Of a stretch of 64,000 nt of DNA, positions 44,701 through 51,707 are shown in pieces; position 1 is the stretch's first letter; each line of letters opens with the position of its first letter. The notes below the pieces were generated by a model that saw only the letters and a program-made list of their open reading frames with translations, searched no databases and was not told the origin of the DNA. The DNA comes from Sphingomonas qomolangmaensis (lineage in GTDB: Bacteria > Pseudomonadota > Alphaproteobacteria > Sphingomonadales > Sphingomonadaceae): the NCBI RefSeq assembly GCF_024496245.1, contig NZ_CP101740.1:2417501-2481500 (forward strand), given 5' to 3'. The translations under genes were made by a program, and so were the position numbers.

Positions 44701-44916
44701 ATCGTCTCGACGATTCTCACGCTCGTGATCGTTCCCGCCAGCTTCAGCCTTGCGGTCGGCATCGAACGTTGGATCGGGCCGCGGCTGTCGAAGCGGCTGC
44801 TCACCTATCGCCCCGGCGATGGCGATCCCGTCGGCCCGACGCTCGACCACACCCCCGGCGGGCGGATCCCCTATCGGCCAGGGCAGGGCGGACCGGGCAC
44901 CCAGCCCGCCGAGTGA
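41710..44916 (+). CDS. RND multidrug/metabolite efflux permease (HAE1/AcrB family)
   Basis: A 1068-residue inner-membrane proton antiporter. Twelve helices are arranged 1+5 and 1+5 around two large periplasmic loops. The proton-relay aspartates are in GVLVDDAIVEIENIVRHM in helix 4, and the family start FRNISAWSIRNPVPSLVLFV is present, as is the second-half GLLMLLGIVAKNSILLIDFA. The latter (KNSILLIDFA rather than KNAILIVEFA) and the rest place it in the broader HAE-1 group rather than classical AcrB. Substrate is not predictable. It forms an operon with the adaptor upstream. Confidence 0.94.
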   Translation: MNFRNISAWSIRNPVPSLVLFVALTLAGIVSFMRMDVNQDPDIDFPIAIVVISQPGAAPTELETQVTQRVEAAVRSLQGIDQIESNVTEGTSQTIIQLNIGTPIDRAVQDVREAVNQIRGDLPEGILEPQVFRANTTDNDLASFTAVAPDMTIEQLSWYVDNTVAKELLSVPGLSAVDRIGGVNREIRVVLDPTRLQSMGLTASQVNQALRQVNLNAAGGRAEIAGSEQSVRVIGNAQTAYDLGQTQIPVAGRTVRLSDIAQVRDSIAERRSNAEYNDAQVVAFDIKRAKGESDVAVFYGAQEKLKALNERNSKVRFELLFNNVKYVEAQYETAITAMVEGAILAVIVVFFFLRDWRATIISALAIPLSAIPAFWFMDLMGFTLNQMTLLALSLVAGVLVDDAIVEIENIVRHMRMGKSAYQASIDAADEIGMAVLATTMAIVAVFLPVGMMPGISGQFFKNFGLTVVAAVLVSLAVARLITPMIAAYFLKSKGHAVHGEGWVMDRYVGLLRWSLNRDRAARVAAKGGFNRFIAPIFDHRLWVMGLGALAMAATAALLMVLPQTFQPTQDQDNSTATIEMVPGTTLAQTQAVVDRVSDLLAAQPAVTDTYARAFVGNGRVTAILAEDKEMTSVEFERSLAPELNKIPDARVAFRSQMGWGSSGRDLSITLGGEDPVLLNETGNKIMAEMATLPMVVAPRVTGDMQRPEITIRPRLDLAASLGVTTQALSSAIRIATLGDIDQNSARFSLNDRQIPIRVALSEDAREKLSTIENLPVPTNSGGSVPLRVVADIGFGAGPTRIDRINQQRRLMIGADLAPGVVSGEAMKAIDTLPTMQNLPIGVNRLTLGQAKWQGEMINNFIVAVISGILLVFAVLVLLYKRIMPPFVNMGSLLLAPLGGLLALWLTGNPISMPVYIGLLMLLGIVAKNSILLIDFALEEMEHGVDKFTAIVDAGHKRAQPIVMTTVAMVAGMVPTALSLSGDGSWRAPMGITVIGGLIVSTILTLVIVPASFSLAVGIERWIGPRLSKRLLTYRPGDGDPVGPTLDHTPGGRIPYRPGQGGPGTQPAE

Positions 44917-44947
44917 ACCTTCGCCCCGCTGGGGGATTATGTGCGCA

Positions 44948-46219
44948 ATGAGCTTGCGCACACCCGGCATCCGATTGGGCGATATCCCCCCGCCCGCGTT
45001 GCTGCGGATGCGCCGCGTCGCGACCGGGCTGCTGGTGGCGATGGCGGGGCTGTTCCTGGTCGCGCGCTTCAATGCGGGCGGCCACCCCGCCTGGGGGTAT
45101 GTCCAGGCGTTCGCCGAGGCGGCGATGGTGGGCGGGCTGGCCGACTGGTTCGCGGTCACCGCGCTATTCCGTCACCCGCTCGGGCTGCCGATCCCGCACA
45201 CCGCGATCGTCCCGCGCAACAAGGACCGGATCGGCGACACGCTGGCGGTGTTCCTCAAGGACAATTTCCTCATTCCCCGCGTCGTCGCGCAGCGGATGCG
45301 CGGCATCGACATCGCCGGCGCGGCGGGGCGCTGGCTGACCGAGGGCAACGCCACCGCCGCGGGCGGGCGGATGCGCTATGGCGCCGCACGGCTGGCGGCG
45401 AACATCCTCGAATCGCTCGACCAGGAACGGCTGGGCGGGATGGTCCGCGGCGCGCTGTCGGGGCAGTTGCGCCGGCTCGACGTCGCGCCGTTGCTCGGCC
45501 AGGCGCTGGAAGCGGCGATCGCCGATGGCCGTCACGGTCCGCTGATGGACGGCACGATCCGTCGGGCCGCGCGGATTCTCGAATCGAACCAGCATCTGAT
45601 CCGCGCGATGGTGCACGAACGCGCAGGCGCGGTGCTGCGCTGGACCGGGCTCGACGAGACGCTGGCGAACAAGATCATCGACGGCTTGGAAAAGCTGGTC
45701 CACGCCATGGCCGACGATCCCGACCACCCCTTGCGCGCCAAGGCCGAAGAAGGCCTGGCGCAGCTCGCCCACGACCTGCAGCACGATCCTGCGACGCAGG
45801 CCAAAGTGGCGCGGTTCAAGGACGAGATGCTCGACAACCCCGCGCTCGGCAATTGGTGGCAGGGGGTGTGGGAGACGATGCGCGCCGGCCTGCTGCGGAT
45901 GGCGCGCGATCCCGACGCGATGATGGCGGGCCGGCTGGGCGAGGCGCTTCGCCAGCTCGGCACCACACTGCAATCCGACCCGGTGCTGGCCGCGACGATC
46001 AACCGCTTCGCGCGCCGCGCCGTGGTGGGGGCGGCATCCGATTATGGCGACGCGATCGTCCGGCTGGTGAGCGACACCGTGCGCGGCTGGGACGCAGCGA
46101 CGATCACCGGACGCCTTGAAAACGCGGTCGGCCGCGACCTGCAATATATCCGGATCAACGGGACGCTGGTGGGCGGCATCGTCGGCTTGGCGATCCACGC
46201 GATCGATGGCTGGCTGTAA
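44948..46219 (+). CDS. DUF445 inner-membrane protein
   Basis: A ~423-residue DUF445 protein. It opens with two hydrophobic segments, including the diagnostic AMVGGLADWFAVTALFRHPLG, then PIPHTAIVPRNKDRIGDTL and a long helical periplasmic or cytoplasmic region, and ends with a C-terminal helix VGGIVGLAIHAIDGWL. Function of this widespread family is unknown. Start is ambiguous between 44939 and 44948; GGGGGA upstream could serve either. It is 31 bases after the RND pump and may be read through from that operon. Confidence 0.88.
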   Translation: MSLRTPGIRLGDIPPPALLRMRRVATGLLVAMAGLFLVARFNAGGHPAWGYVQAFAEAAMVGGLADWFAVTALFRHPLGLPIPHTAIVPRNKDRIGDTLAVFLKDNFLIPRVVAQRMRGIDIAGAAGRWLTEGNATAAGGRMRYGAARLAANILESLDQERLGGMVRGALSGQLRRLDVAPLLGQALEAAIADGRHGPLMDGTIRRAARILESNQHLIRAMVHERAGAVLRWTGLDETLANKIIDGLEKLVHAMADDPDHPLRAKAEEGLAQLAHDLQHDPATQAKVARFKDEMLDNPALGNWWQGVWETMRAGLLRMARDPDAMMAGRLGEALRQLGTTLQSDPVLAATINRFARRAVVGAASDYGDAIVRLVSDTVRGWDAATITGRLENAVGRDLQYIRINGTLVGGIVGLAIHAIDGWL

Positions 46220-46244
46220 TTCCAATCGTTTACGCCAAAGACCC

Positions 46245-46928
46245 TTACCGCCAGTCGAGCACTTCCCACCCCTCGCGCGCCGCCAGTGCCTTGAGCGGCG
46301 CATGCGCGTTCACCGCGAACGCTTCATCGGCCCAGGCCAACGCGGGGGCGTCGGACACGTGATCACTGTAGAACCGCACCTGGGCCTCGCCGCGGGCGAT
46401 CCCCTCGCGCGCCATCCACGCCTCGATCATCGCCAATTTGGCGGGACCATAGCAATTGTCGCCCGCGACTCCGCTCAGCACATCGCCCGCAGCATTGCGC
46501 CGGACCTCGGTCGCGACCACGGCGTCGAAGCCAAGGCGGGCCGCAATCACTTCAGCATAATAGCGGTACGACGCGGTCGCGAGCACCAGCCGGTAACCCG
46601 CGGCGCGATCGGCGGCGATCTGCGCGCGTGCTGCCGCCAGCACCTCGTCGCGGTCGATCGCCTCGGCGAACGCCGCGGTCAGCCGCGCAAGGTCCTGCTC
46701 GCTCAGCCGCGGCCCCAGCATCAGCCGCTGCGTCGCGTGCTTGAGCCGCGATCGGTCGATCAGCCCGAGCGGGTGCCCCAGCGCCAACAGCCCCGCGACG
46801 GGCAACAGCGCCAGCCGCCAGCGCGCATGGCCCGCCGCGCCCGCGATCAGGAAGCGCGTCCAGGTCGCGCGGCGGGTGACCGTCTTGTCCATGTCGTAGA
46901 TCGCCAGCCGCATCATCCTTTGCGCCAT
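46245..46928 (-). CDS. HAD-IB family phosphatase
   Basis: A 227-residue haloacid-dehalogenase-superfamily hydrolase of the SerB-like IB subfamily. Motif I is the D-x-D in LAIYDMDKTVTRR, motif II the serine/threonine in LVLATASYRYYAEV, and motif IV the aspartates in RFYSDHVSDAPALAWAD. The helical cap contains a hydrophobic patch (ALLPVAGLLALGHPLG) typical of IB proteins that act on phospholipid or lysophosphatidate substrates. That would fit its position divergent from a lipid-transport operon, but the substrate is not proven. The start at 46928 is preferred; later ATGs at 46916 and 46913 are possible. Confidence 0.85.
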   Translation of the reverse strand: MAQRMMRLAIYDMDKTVTRRATWTRFLIAGAAGHARWRLALLPVAGLLALGHPLGLIDRSRLKHATQRLMLGPRLSEQDLARLTAAFAEAIDRDEVLAAARAQIAADRAAGYRLVLATASYRYYAEVIAARLGFDAVVATEVRRNAAGDVLSGVAGDNCYGPAKLAMIEAWMAREGIARGEAQVRFYSDHVSDAPALAWADEAFAVNAHAPLKALAAREGWEVLDWR

Positions 46929-46978
46929 GCCGCCTATAACCTTGCCGATCCATCTCAAATCGACGATGGAGGCAGGCG

Positions 46979-48085
46979 ATGAAGCGAATGGCCGACTTTG
47001 CCCGCGACGGCGCCGATGGCGACACCATCCGTATGCAGGGCGATCTGTCGCTGGCGCAGCTGGGCGACCTGCCCGACCGGCTCGAGCAGGTCGATAGCGG
47101 GGTGACCCGGATCGATCTCAGCGGCGTCGATCGGATCGACACCGTCGGCGCTTGGGTCGTCCACCGGTTCGCGCGCGATCGCAATGCCGAGATCGTCGGG
47201 CTGGGCGAAGATAGCGGCAAGCTGATGGAGCAGGTGCAAGCCGCCGATCAGCCGATAGCGGTTTCCGGCAAGCCGATGCGCTCGGGCTTGCGCGTCCTCG
47301 ACGAGATCGGCGCGGCTACCGCGCAGGCGGGCCGCACGATGCTCGGCCTGCTGGGGTTCATGGGCGCCACCGTTATCGCCTTTGCCAACGTCATCCGTCA
47401 TCCGCGCCGGTTCCGCTTCAACGCGGTCGTTCACCGCTTCGAAGTCGTCGGGGTGTCGGCGCTCGGCATTGTCGGCTTGATGAGCTTCCTGATCGGCATC
47501 GTCATTGCGCAGCAGGGTGCGGTGCAGTTGCGTCAGTTCGGCGCCGAGGTATTCACGATCAACCTGATCGGCCGGCTCACCTTCCGCGAGCTCGGCGTGC
47601 TGATGACCGCGATCATGGTCGCGGGCCGATCGGGTTCGGCCTTCGCCGCGCAGATCGGCACGATGAAGCTGACCGAAGAGATCGACGCGATGCGCACGAT
47701 CGGCGTTTCCCCGATGGAGGCGCTGGTGGTGCCGCGAGTGCTGGCGGCGATCCTGCTGATGCCGCTGCTTGGCTTCTACGCGTCGATCGTCGCGATCGTC
47801 GGCGGCTGCCTGCTCAGCTGGGCGACGCTCGACATCCCGCCGATCACCTTCATCCAGCGCATCCGCGAAGTCGTGCCGATCACCGATCTCTATGTCGGGC
47901 TGGTCAAGGCGCCGGTCTTTGGCGCGATCATCGCGATGTCGGGCTGCTTCCAGGGCATGCTGGTCGAAAACGACGCCGAACAGGTCGGGCTGCGCACCAC
48001 ATCGGCGGTGGTCCAGGCGATCTTCCTGGTGATCGTGCTCGACGCGTTCTTCGCGATCTTCTTTACCTGGATCGGCTGGATATGA
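46979..48085 (+). CDS. mlaE: MlaE-like lipid ABC transporter permease with fused STAS domain
   Basis: A 368-residue permease of the MlaE/MCE-associated family. The first ~105 residues are a STAS-like domain (IRMQGDLSLAQLGDLPDRLE, DRIDTVGAWVVHRFA), equivalent to the separate MlaB of E. coli. The rest is the six-helix permease with RFRFNAVVHRFEVVGVSALG, LTFRELGVLMTAIMVAGRSGS and AQIGTMKLTEEIDAMRTIGV. It moves phospholipid between membranes with the ATPase and MCE protein encoded downstream. GGAGG lies 5 bases before the ATG; the stop overlaps the ATPase start (ATGA). Confidence 0.93.
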   Translation: MKRMADFARDGADGDTIRMQGDLSLAQLGDLPDRLEQVDSGVTRIDLSGVDRIDTVGAWVVHRFARDRNAEIVGLGEDSGKLMEQVQAADQPIAVSGKPMRSGLRVLDEIGAATAQAGRTMLGLLGFMGATVIAFANVIRHPRRFRFNAVVHRFEVVGVSALGIVGLMSFLIGIVIAQQGAVQLRQFGAEVFTINLIGRLTFRELGVLMTAIMVAGRSGSAFAAQIGTMKLTEEIDAMRTIGVSPMEALVVPRVLAAILLMPLLGFYASIVAIVGGCLLSWATLDIPPITFIQRIREVVPITDLYVGLVKAPVFGAIIAMSGCFQGMLVENDAEQVGLRTTSAVVQAIFLVIVLDAFFAIFFTWIGWI

Positions 48086-48921
48086 CCGAGCTTCGGTCCG
48101 ACCCGCCCGCTGCCGACGCGCGCGACGGCGACCACATCATCTGCGTGCGCGGGCTGAAGAACGCGTTCGGCGAGCAGGTCGTCCACGAAAATCTCGACCT
48201 CGATGTGCGGCGCGGCGAGATCATCGGCGTCGTCGGCGGGTCAGGCACCGGCAAATCAGTGCTGATGCGTTCGATCATCGGGCTGCAGCACCCGGTCGAG
48301 GGCCAGATCGAAGTCTTCGGCGAAACCACGCTCGACCGCGAAGAGACCGAGGCGGTCGAGATTCGCAAGCGCTGGGGCGTGCTGTTCCAGGGCGGTGCGC
48401 TGTTTTCCACGCTTACCGTGTCCGAAAACGTCCAGGTGCCGATCAAGGAATTCTATCCTCGGATCGATCGCACGCTGCTCGCCGAAATTGCATCGTACAA
48501 GGTGGTGATGACCGGGCTGTCGGCTGATGCCGGCCCCAAATACCCCTCCGAATTGTCGGGCGGCATGAAGAAGCGCGCCGGGCTCGCCCGCGCACTCGCG
48601 CTCGATCCCGAATTGCTGTTCCTCGACGAACCCACCGCGGGGCTCGACCCGATCGGCGCCGCGGCGTTCGACGAACTCACCAAATCGCTCCAGCGGACGC
48701 TGGGGCTCACCGTATTCCTGATCACCCATGACCTCGACACGCTGTATGCGATCTGCGACCGCGTCGCGGTATTGGCCGACAAGAAGGTCATTGCAGTCGG
48801 CACGATCCCCGAGCTGCTGGCGCTGGACCACCCGTGGATTCAGGAATATTTCAACGGGCCGCGCGGACGCGCAGCGGTCGACAGCGCCGAGCGGGCCGAC
48901 CGCAAAGCGAGCATGAGGTAA
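48082..48921 (+). CDS. mlaF: MlaF-like ABC transporter ATPase
   Basis: A 279-residue ATPase of the lipid-asymmetry transporter. Walker A is GVVGGSGTGKSVLMRSIIGL, the Q-loop is KRWGVLFQGGALFS, the signature is LSGGMKKRAGLARALALDP and Walker B is LLFLDEPTAGLDP, with the H-loop in LITHDLDTLYAI. The GMKKRAGLARA signature is typical of MCE-system ATPases. It overlaps mlaE and precedes the MCE gene by 3 bases. Confidence 0.95.
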   Translation: MTELRSDPPAADARDGDHIICVRGLKNAFGEQVVHENLDLDVRRGEIIGVVGGSGTGKSVLMRSIIGLQHPVEGQIEVFGETTLDREETEAVEIRKRWGVLFQGGALFSTLTVSENVQVPIKEFYPRIDRTLLAEIASYKVVMTGLSADAGPKYPSELSGGMKKRAGLARALALDPELLFLDEPTAGLDPIGAAAFDELTKSLQRTLGLTVFLITHDLDTLYAICDRVAVLADKKVIAVGTIPELLALDHPWIQEYFNGPRGRAAVDSAERADRKASMR

Positions 48922-48924
48922 GGC

Positions 48925-49890
48925 ATGGAAACCCGATCGAACCACGTCCTCGTCGGCGCCGTCGTGCTGATCCTGCTGCTGATGCTGGCGCTCTTCACCG
49001 TGTGGCTGGCGCAACTGAGCGGTGGCGACGAGAAGGAGTATGACATCTTCTTCAAGCAAGCGGTCGATGGCGTGAACAAGGGATCGCCGGTCGCCTTTTC
49101 GGGGGTTCCGTCGGGCCAGGTCACCGACATCGCGCTATATGTGCCCGATCCGCAATTTGTGCGCGTCCGCATCCGGGTGAACAGCGACGTGCCGATCCTC
49201 GAGGGCACCACCGCGACGATCCAAGGCGTCGGCTTCACCGGCGTCAGCCAAGTCGCACTCGATGGTTCGGTCAAGGGCGCTGCGCCGCTGGCGTGCCCGA
49301 GCGACGGCGTCTCGGCCGATTGTCCGTTCGGCGTGCCGACGATTCCCACCAAGCAGGGCGGGCTCGGCGCGATCCTGAACACCGCGCCGCTGCTTCTAGA
49401 GCGCATCTCGACGCTGACCGAGCGGCTGACCGAGCTGTTGTCCGATCGCAACCAGGAATCGATCGCGGGTATCCTGGAAAACACCAATCGCCTGTCCGAT
49501 GCGCTGGCCGATCGCGGGCCCGAGATCGCCGCGACGCTTGCCGAGACGCAGATGGCGATCCGCCGCGCCGGGGTTGCCGCCGAACAGATCGGCCAGCTCG
49601 CCGCGACCACCAATACCGTGCTCGCCGAGGATATCCGCCCGGTGATGGCAAACCTCAACAAGACGATCCTAACCGCGCAGCGTAGCGCAGAATCGCTCGA
49701 CGCAGCGATCGGCGATGCGCGGCCGGGGCTGCAGGCATTTTCGAAGCAGACCATTCCCGAGGTCGGCCAGCTGGTATCGGACCTTCGCCAGATGACCGAA
49801 GCGCTTTCCGAGGTCGCCGAAAAGGTGAACCGCGGCGGTGCAGGGTCGCTGGTCGGCTCGCCCAAGCTACCCGATTATGAACCCAAGTGA
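48925..49890 (+). CDS. mlaD: MCE-domain lipid-binding protein (MlaD-like)
   Basis: A 321-residue protein with one N-terminal membrane helix (about residues 9-30), one MCE domain (~40-118; NKGSPVAFSGVPSGQVTDIA, VPILEGTTATIQGVGFTGVS) and a long helical C-terminal region (~135-310) longer than in E. coli MlaD, resembling PqiB/YebT or mycobacterial Mce proteins that span more periplasm. A pair of cysteines (LACPSDGVSADCPFG) lies after the MCE domain. It follows mlaF directly. Confidence 0.92.
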   Translation: METRSNHVLVGAVVLILLLMLALFTVWLAQLSGGDEKEYDIFFKQAVDGVNKGSPVAFSGVPSGQVTDIALYVPDPQFVRVRIRVNSDVPILEGTTATIQGVGFTGVSQVALDGSVKGAAPLACPSDGVSADCPFGVPTIPTKQGGLGAILNTAPLLLERISTLTERLTELLSDRNQESIAGILENTNRLSDALADRGPEIAATLAETQMAIRRAGVAAEQIGQLAATTNTVLAEDIRPVMANLNKTILTAQRSAESLDAAIGDARPGLQAFSKQTIPEVGQLVSDLRQMTEALSEVAEKVNRGGAGSLVGSPKLPDYEPK

Positions 49891-49912
49891 TGCATTTCGT
49901 GAGGCACCGGCC

Positions 49913-50494
49913 ATGAAGACGCTCGCAATCCTCCTCGCCGCGCTGCCGTTGTCGGCGTGCATCAGCTTCGGCGCCGAGCCGCCGCCCTCGCTGCTGACGC
50001 TTACCAGCGCCGCGGCGGTGCCGGTCGGCGAGACGCAGAACTCGGGCACCGCGCCGACCATCACTATCGGCGTTCCCTCGACGCCGCAGGAGCTGGGCGT
50101 TGCGCGGGTGCCGGTGCGATCGACCGACACCTCGATCGCCTATGTGAAGGACGCGCAATGGGTCGAGCCCCCTGCCCGGCTGTTCGCGCGGCTGCTGGCC
50201 GACACCATGACCGCACGCACCGGTCGCGTCGTGCTGTCGGGCCGCCAGTCGAACGTCGATCCGGGCGCCTTGCTGTCGGGCGAATTGCGCAGCTTCGGTT
50301 TCGAGGCGGCGACCAGCGAGGCGGTCGTCACCTATGATGGCGCGTTGTTGCGCAAGGACGCGACCGCATTCGAGAAGCGCCGCTTCGAGGCGCGCGTGCC
50401 GGTGACCGCGATCGACGCCGCCAATGCCGGAGTCGCGCTGAACCAGGCGGCGAACCAGGTTGCCGCCGAAGTGGCTGACTGGGTGGGGCGCTGA
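49913..50494 (+). CDS. ABC-type transport auxiliary lipoprotein (PqiC-like)
   Basis: A 193-residue lipoprotein with lipobox LSAC (ILLAALPLSACISFG) and the ABC-transporter auxiliary domain of PF03886, seen in VPSTPQELGVARVPVRSTD and WVEPPARLFARLLADTM. Such proteins sit on the inner face of the outer membrane and dock MCE tunnels, as PqiC does. Here it replaces the soluble shuttle MlaC, which is not encoded nearby. GAGG precedes the ATG, 22 bases after the MCE gene stop. Confidence 0.88.
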   Translation: MKTLAILLAALPLSACISFGAEPPPSLLTLTSAAAVPVGETQNSGTAPTITIGVPSTPQELGVARVPVRSTDTSIAYVKDAQWVEPPARLFARLLADTMTARTGRVVLSGRQSNVDPGALLSGELRSFGFEAATSEAVVTYDGALLRKDATAFEKRRFEARVPVTAIDAANAGVALNQAANQVAAEVADWVGR

Positions 50495-50539
50495 GCGGCT
50501 AGCGCCGGTCGAGTCGAGGGGTTAGCGCGCCGCCCTAGC

Positions 50540-50603
50540 CCCGTTCGTGCTAAGCCTGTCGAAGGACGATCCTTCTTGGACCGAGCGCAGGATGAACGGT
50601 GGA
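50540..50603. repeat. Family A repeat (imperfect)
   Basis: CCCGTTCGTGCTAAGCCTGT begins the left arm and CGCAGGATGAACGG ends the right one. It lies between the convergent lipoprotein and cyclophilin genes and could end both transcripts. Confidence 0.6.
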
Positions 50604-50610
50604 GGTGTCC

Positions 50611-51456
50611 TCACCCCGCCCGCCGCACCTGCACCGGCAAGTCGCACACCGCCGCCCCCACCGCTACCGTCGGTGACGCGGGCACTTCGCGCGAGCGGAC
50701 ATAGGCCGCGAAGCGCACATTATCCGCCGCGCGATATTCGAACTTCGGCCGCGCCGCCTCGGGCAGATCGCTCGCCAGCCGCACCGACACGATCGGCGTC
50801 CGCTCGGCGGGGTCGGCATAGACGCCGAGCGGCGCGTCGCTGCGCTTGAGCGATGACAGATTCTGCATCCCCTCGACGATCCGCCCGACCACGGTGTAGT
50901 TCCGGTCGAGCCGCCGCGCCGACTGGCCGATCGGGGTGAACAGCTCGGCGCCGCTGCCGGTATTGGGCAGCGCATCGCGCGCGACGCCGACCGATCCGTA
51001 GCAATGCGTCAGCCACGCAGCCTTGCCGTCGGTCGCGATCGGCCAGCCATCGGCGGTGAAGCCCGACGCGGTCGAATAGCTATCGGACCGCGCCATACGC
51101 TGCGCCGCTTCGAACCCCGCAATCTCGAACTCGGGGGCGGGCGATGCGGCGACGCCGGCGGGCAACGGCTTCTTCTCAGTCGCATCGCCCCATTGCGCGA
51201 CCCAGTTTTCCTGGACGCGATAGACGCTTTCGCCGTCCCACCAGCCGGCCTTCGCCAGCGTACGGATATTCGCGACATGCGCAGGCGCAAACCGGGCCGC
51301 GAGCCGGACCACCACGGTACGGCCGTCGGCTAGCGTCATCACCAGCAATTCATCCGCCGGAACCGGCCGCCAATCAGTAGGCAACGCATCGCCGGGCAGC
51401 GGCGCGGGTGGCGTTTGCAGGGCGAGCGCAGCGAGTGCGAAGGCGTAAATGGGCAT
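50611..51456 (-). CDS. Cyclophilin-type peptidyl-prolyl isomerase, exported
   Basis: A 281-residue protein with an N-terminal hydrophobic segment likely to be a signal (MPIYAFALAALALQ) and a cyclophilin domain over about residues 45-230. The family's FHRV-x-P-xF-x-QGGD region appears as VYRVQENWVAQWGDATEKK, and the GSVGVARDALPNTGSGAELF segment is the usual GxxSMANAGPNTNGSQFFI region. Substitutions in the active-site loop make catalytic efficiency uncertain. A role in periplasmic protein folding is likely. Start at ATG 51456 lacks a strong ribosome binding site. Confidence 0.8.
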   Translation of the reverse strand: MPIYAFALAALALQTPPAPLPGDALPTDWRPVPADELLVMTLADGRTVVVRLAARFAPAHVANIRTLAKAGWWDGESVYRVQENWVAQWGDATEKKPLPAGVAASPAPEFEIAGFEAAQRMARSDSYSTASGFTADGWPIATDGKAAWLTHCYGSVGVARDALPNTGSGAELFTPIGQSARRLDRNYTVVGRIVEGMQNLSSLKRSDAPLGVYADPAERTPIVSVRLASDLPEAARPKFEYRAADNVRFAAYVRSREVPASPTVAVGAAVCDLPVQVRRAG

Positions 51457-51568
51457 GGGTGCCAAGGTGGCACGCCGGCGCACCGATACGCAATGCCAAC
51501 ATGGTTGCGGGAACCTTGCGACTACCGCAATGTTAGCGTAGTCGGCCTCCTCTGCACCAAGGGTATGC

Positions 51569-51659
51569 GGAGCGGTGGCCGAGTGGTCGAAGGCGCTCGC
51601 CTGGAAAGTGAGTATGGGTCAAAAGCCCATCGTGGGTTCGAATCCCACCCGCTCCGCCA
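51569..51659 (+). tRNA. tRNA-Ser (anticodon GGA), CCA encoded
   Basis: A 91-base class II tRNA. Acceptor arms GGAGCGG and CCGCTCC pair fully, the D-arm is GCCGAGTGGTCGAAGGC, the anticodon arm CTCGC-CTGGAAA-GTGAG carries GGA, an extended variable arm ATGGGTCAAAAGCCCAT follows, and the T-arm is GTGGGTTCGAATCCCAC. The discriminator is G and CCA is encoded. It reads UCC and UCU serine codons. Confidence 0.97.
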
Positions 51660-51707
51660 CCCCGATTGTCCCCGGCCCCGCGCCGGCAAGCGCGAGCAGA
51701 GTATCTA

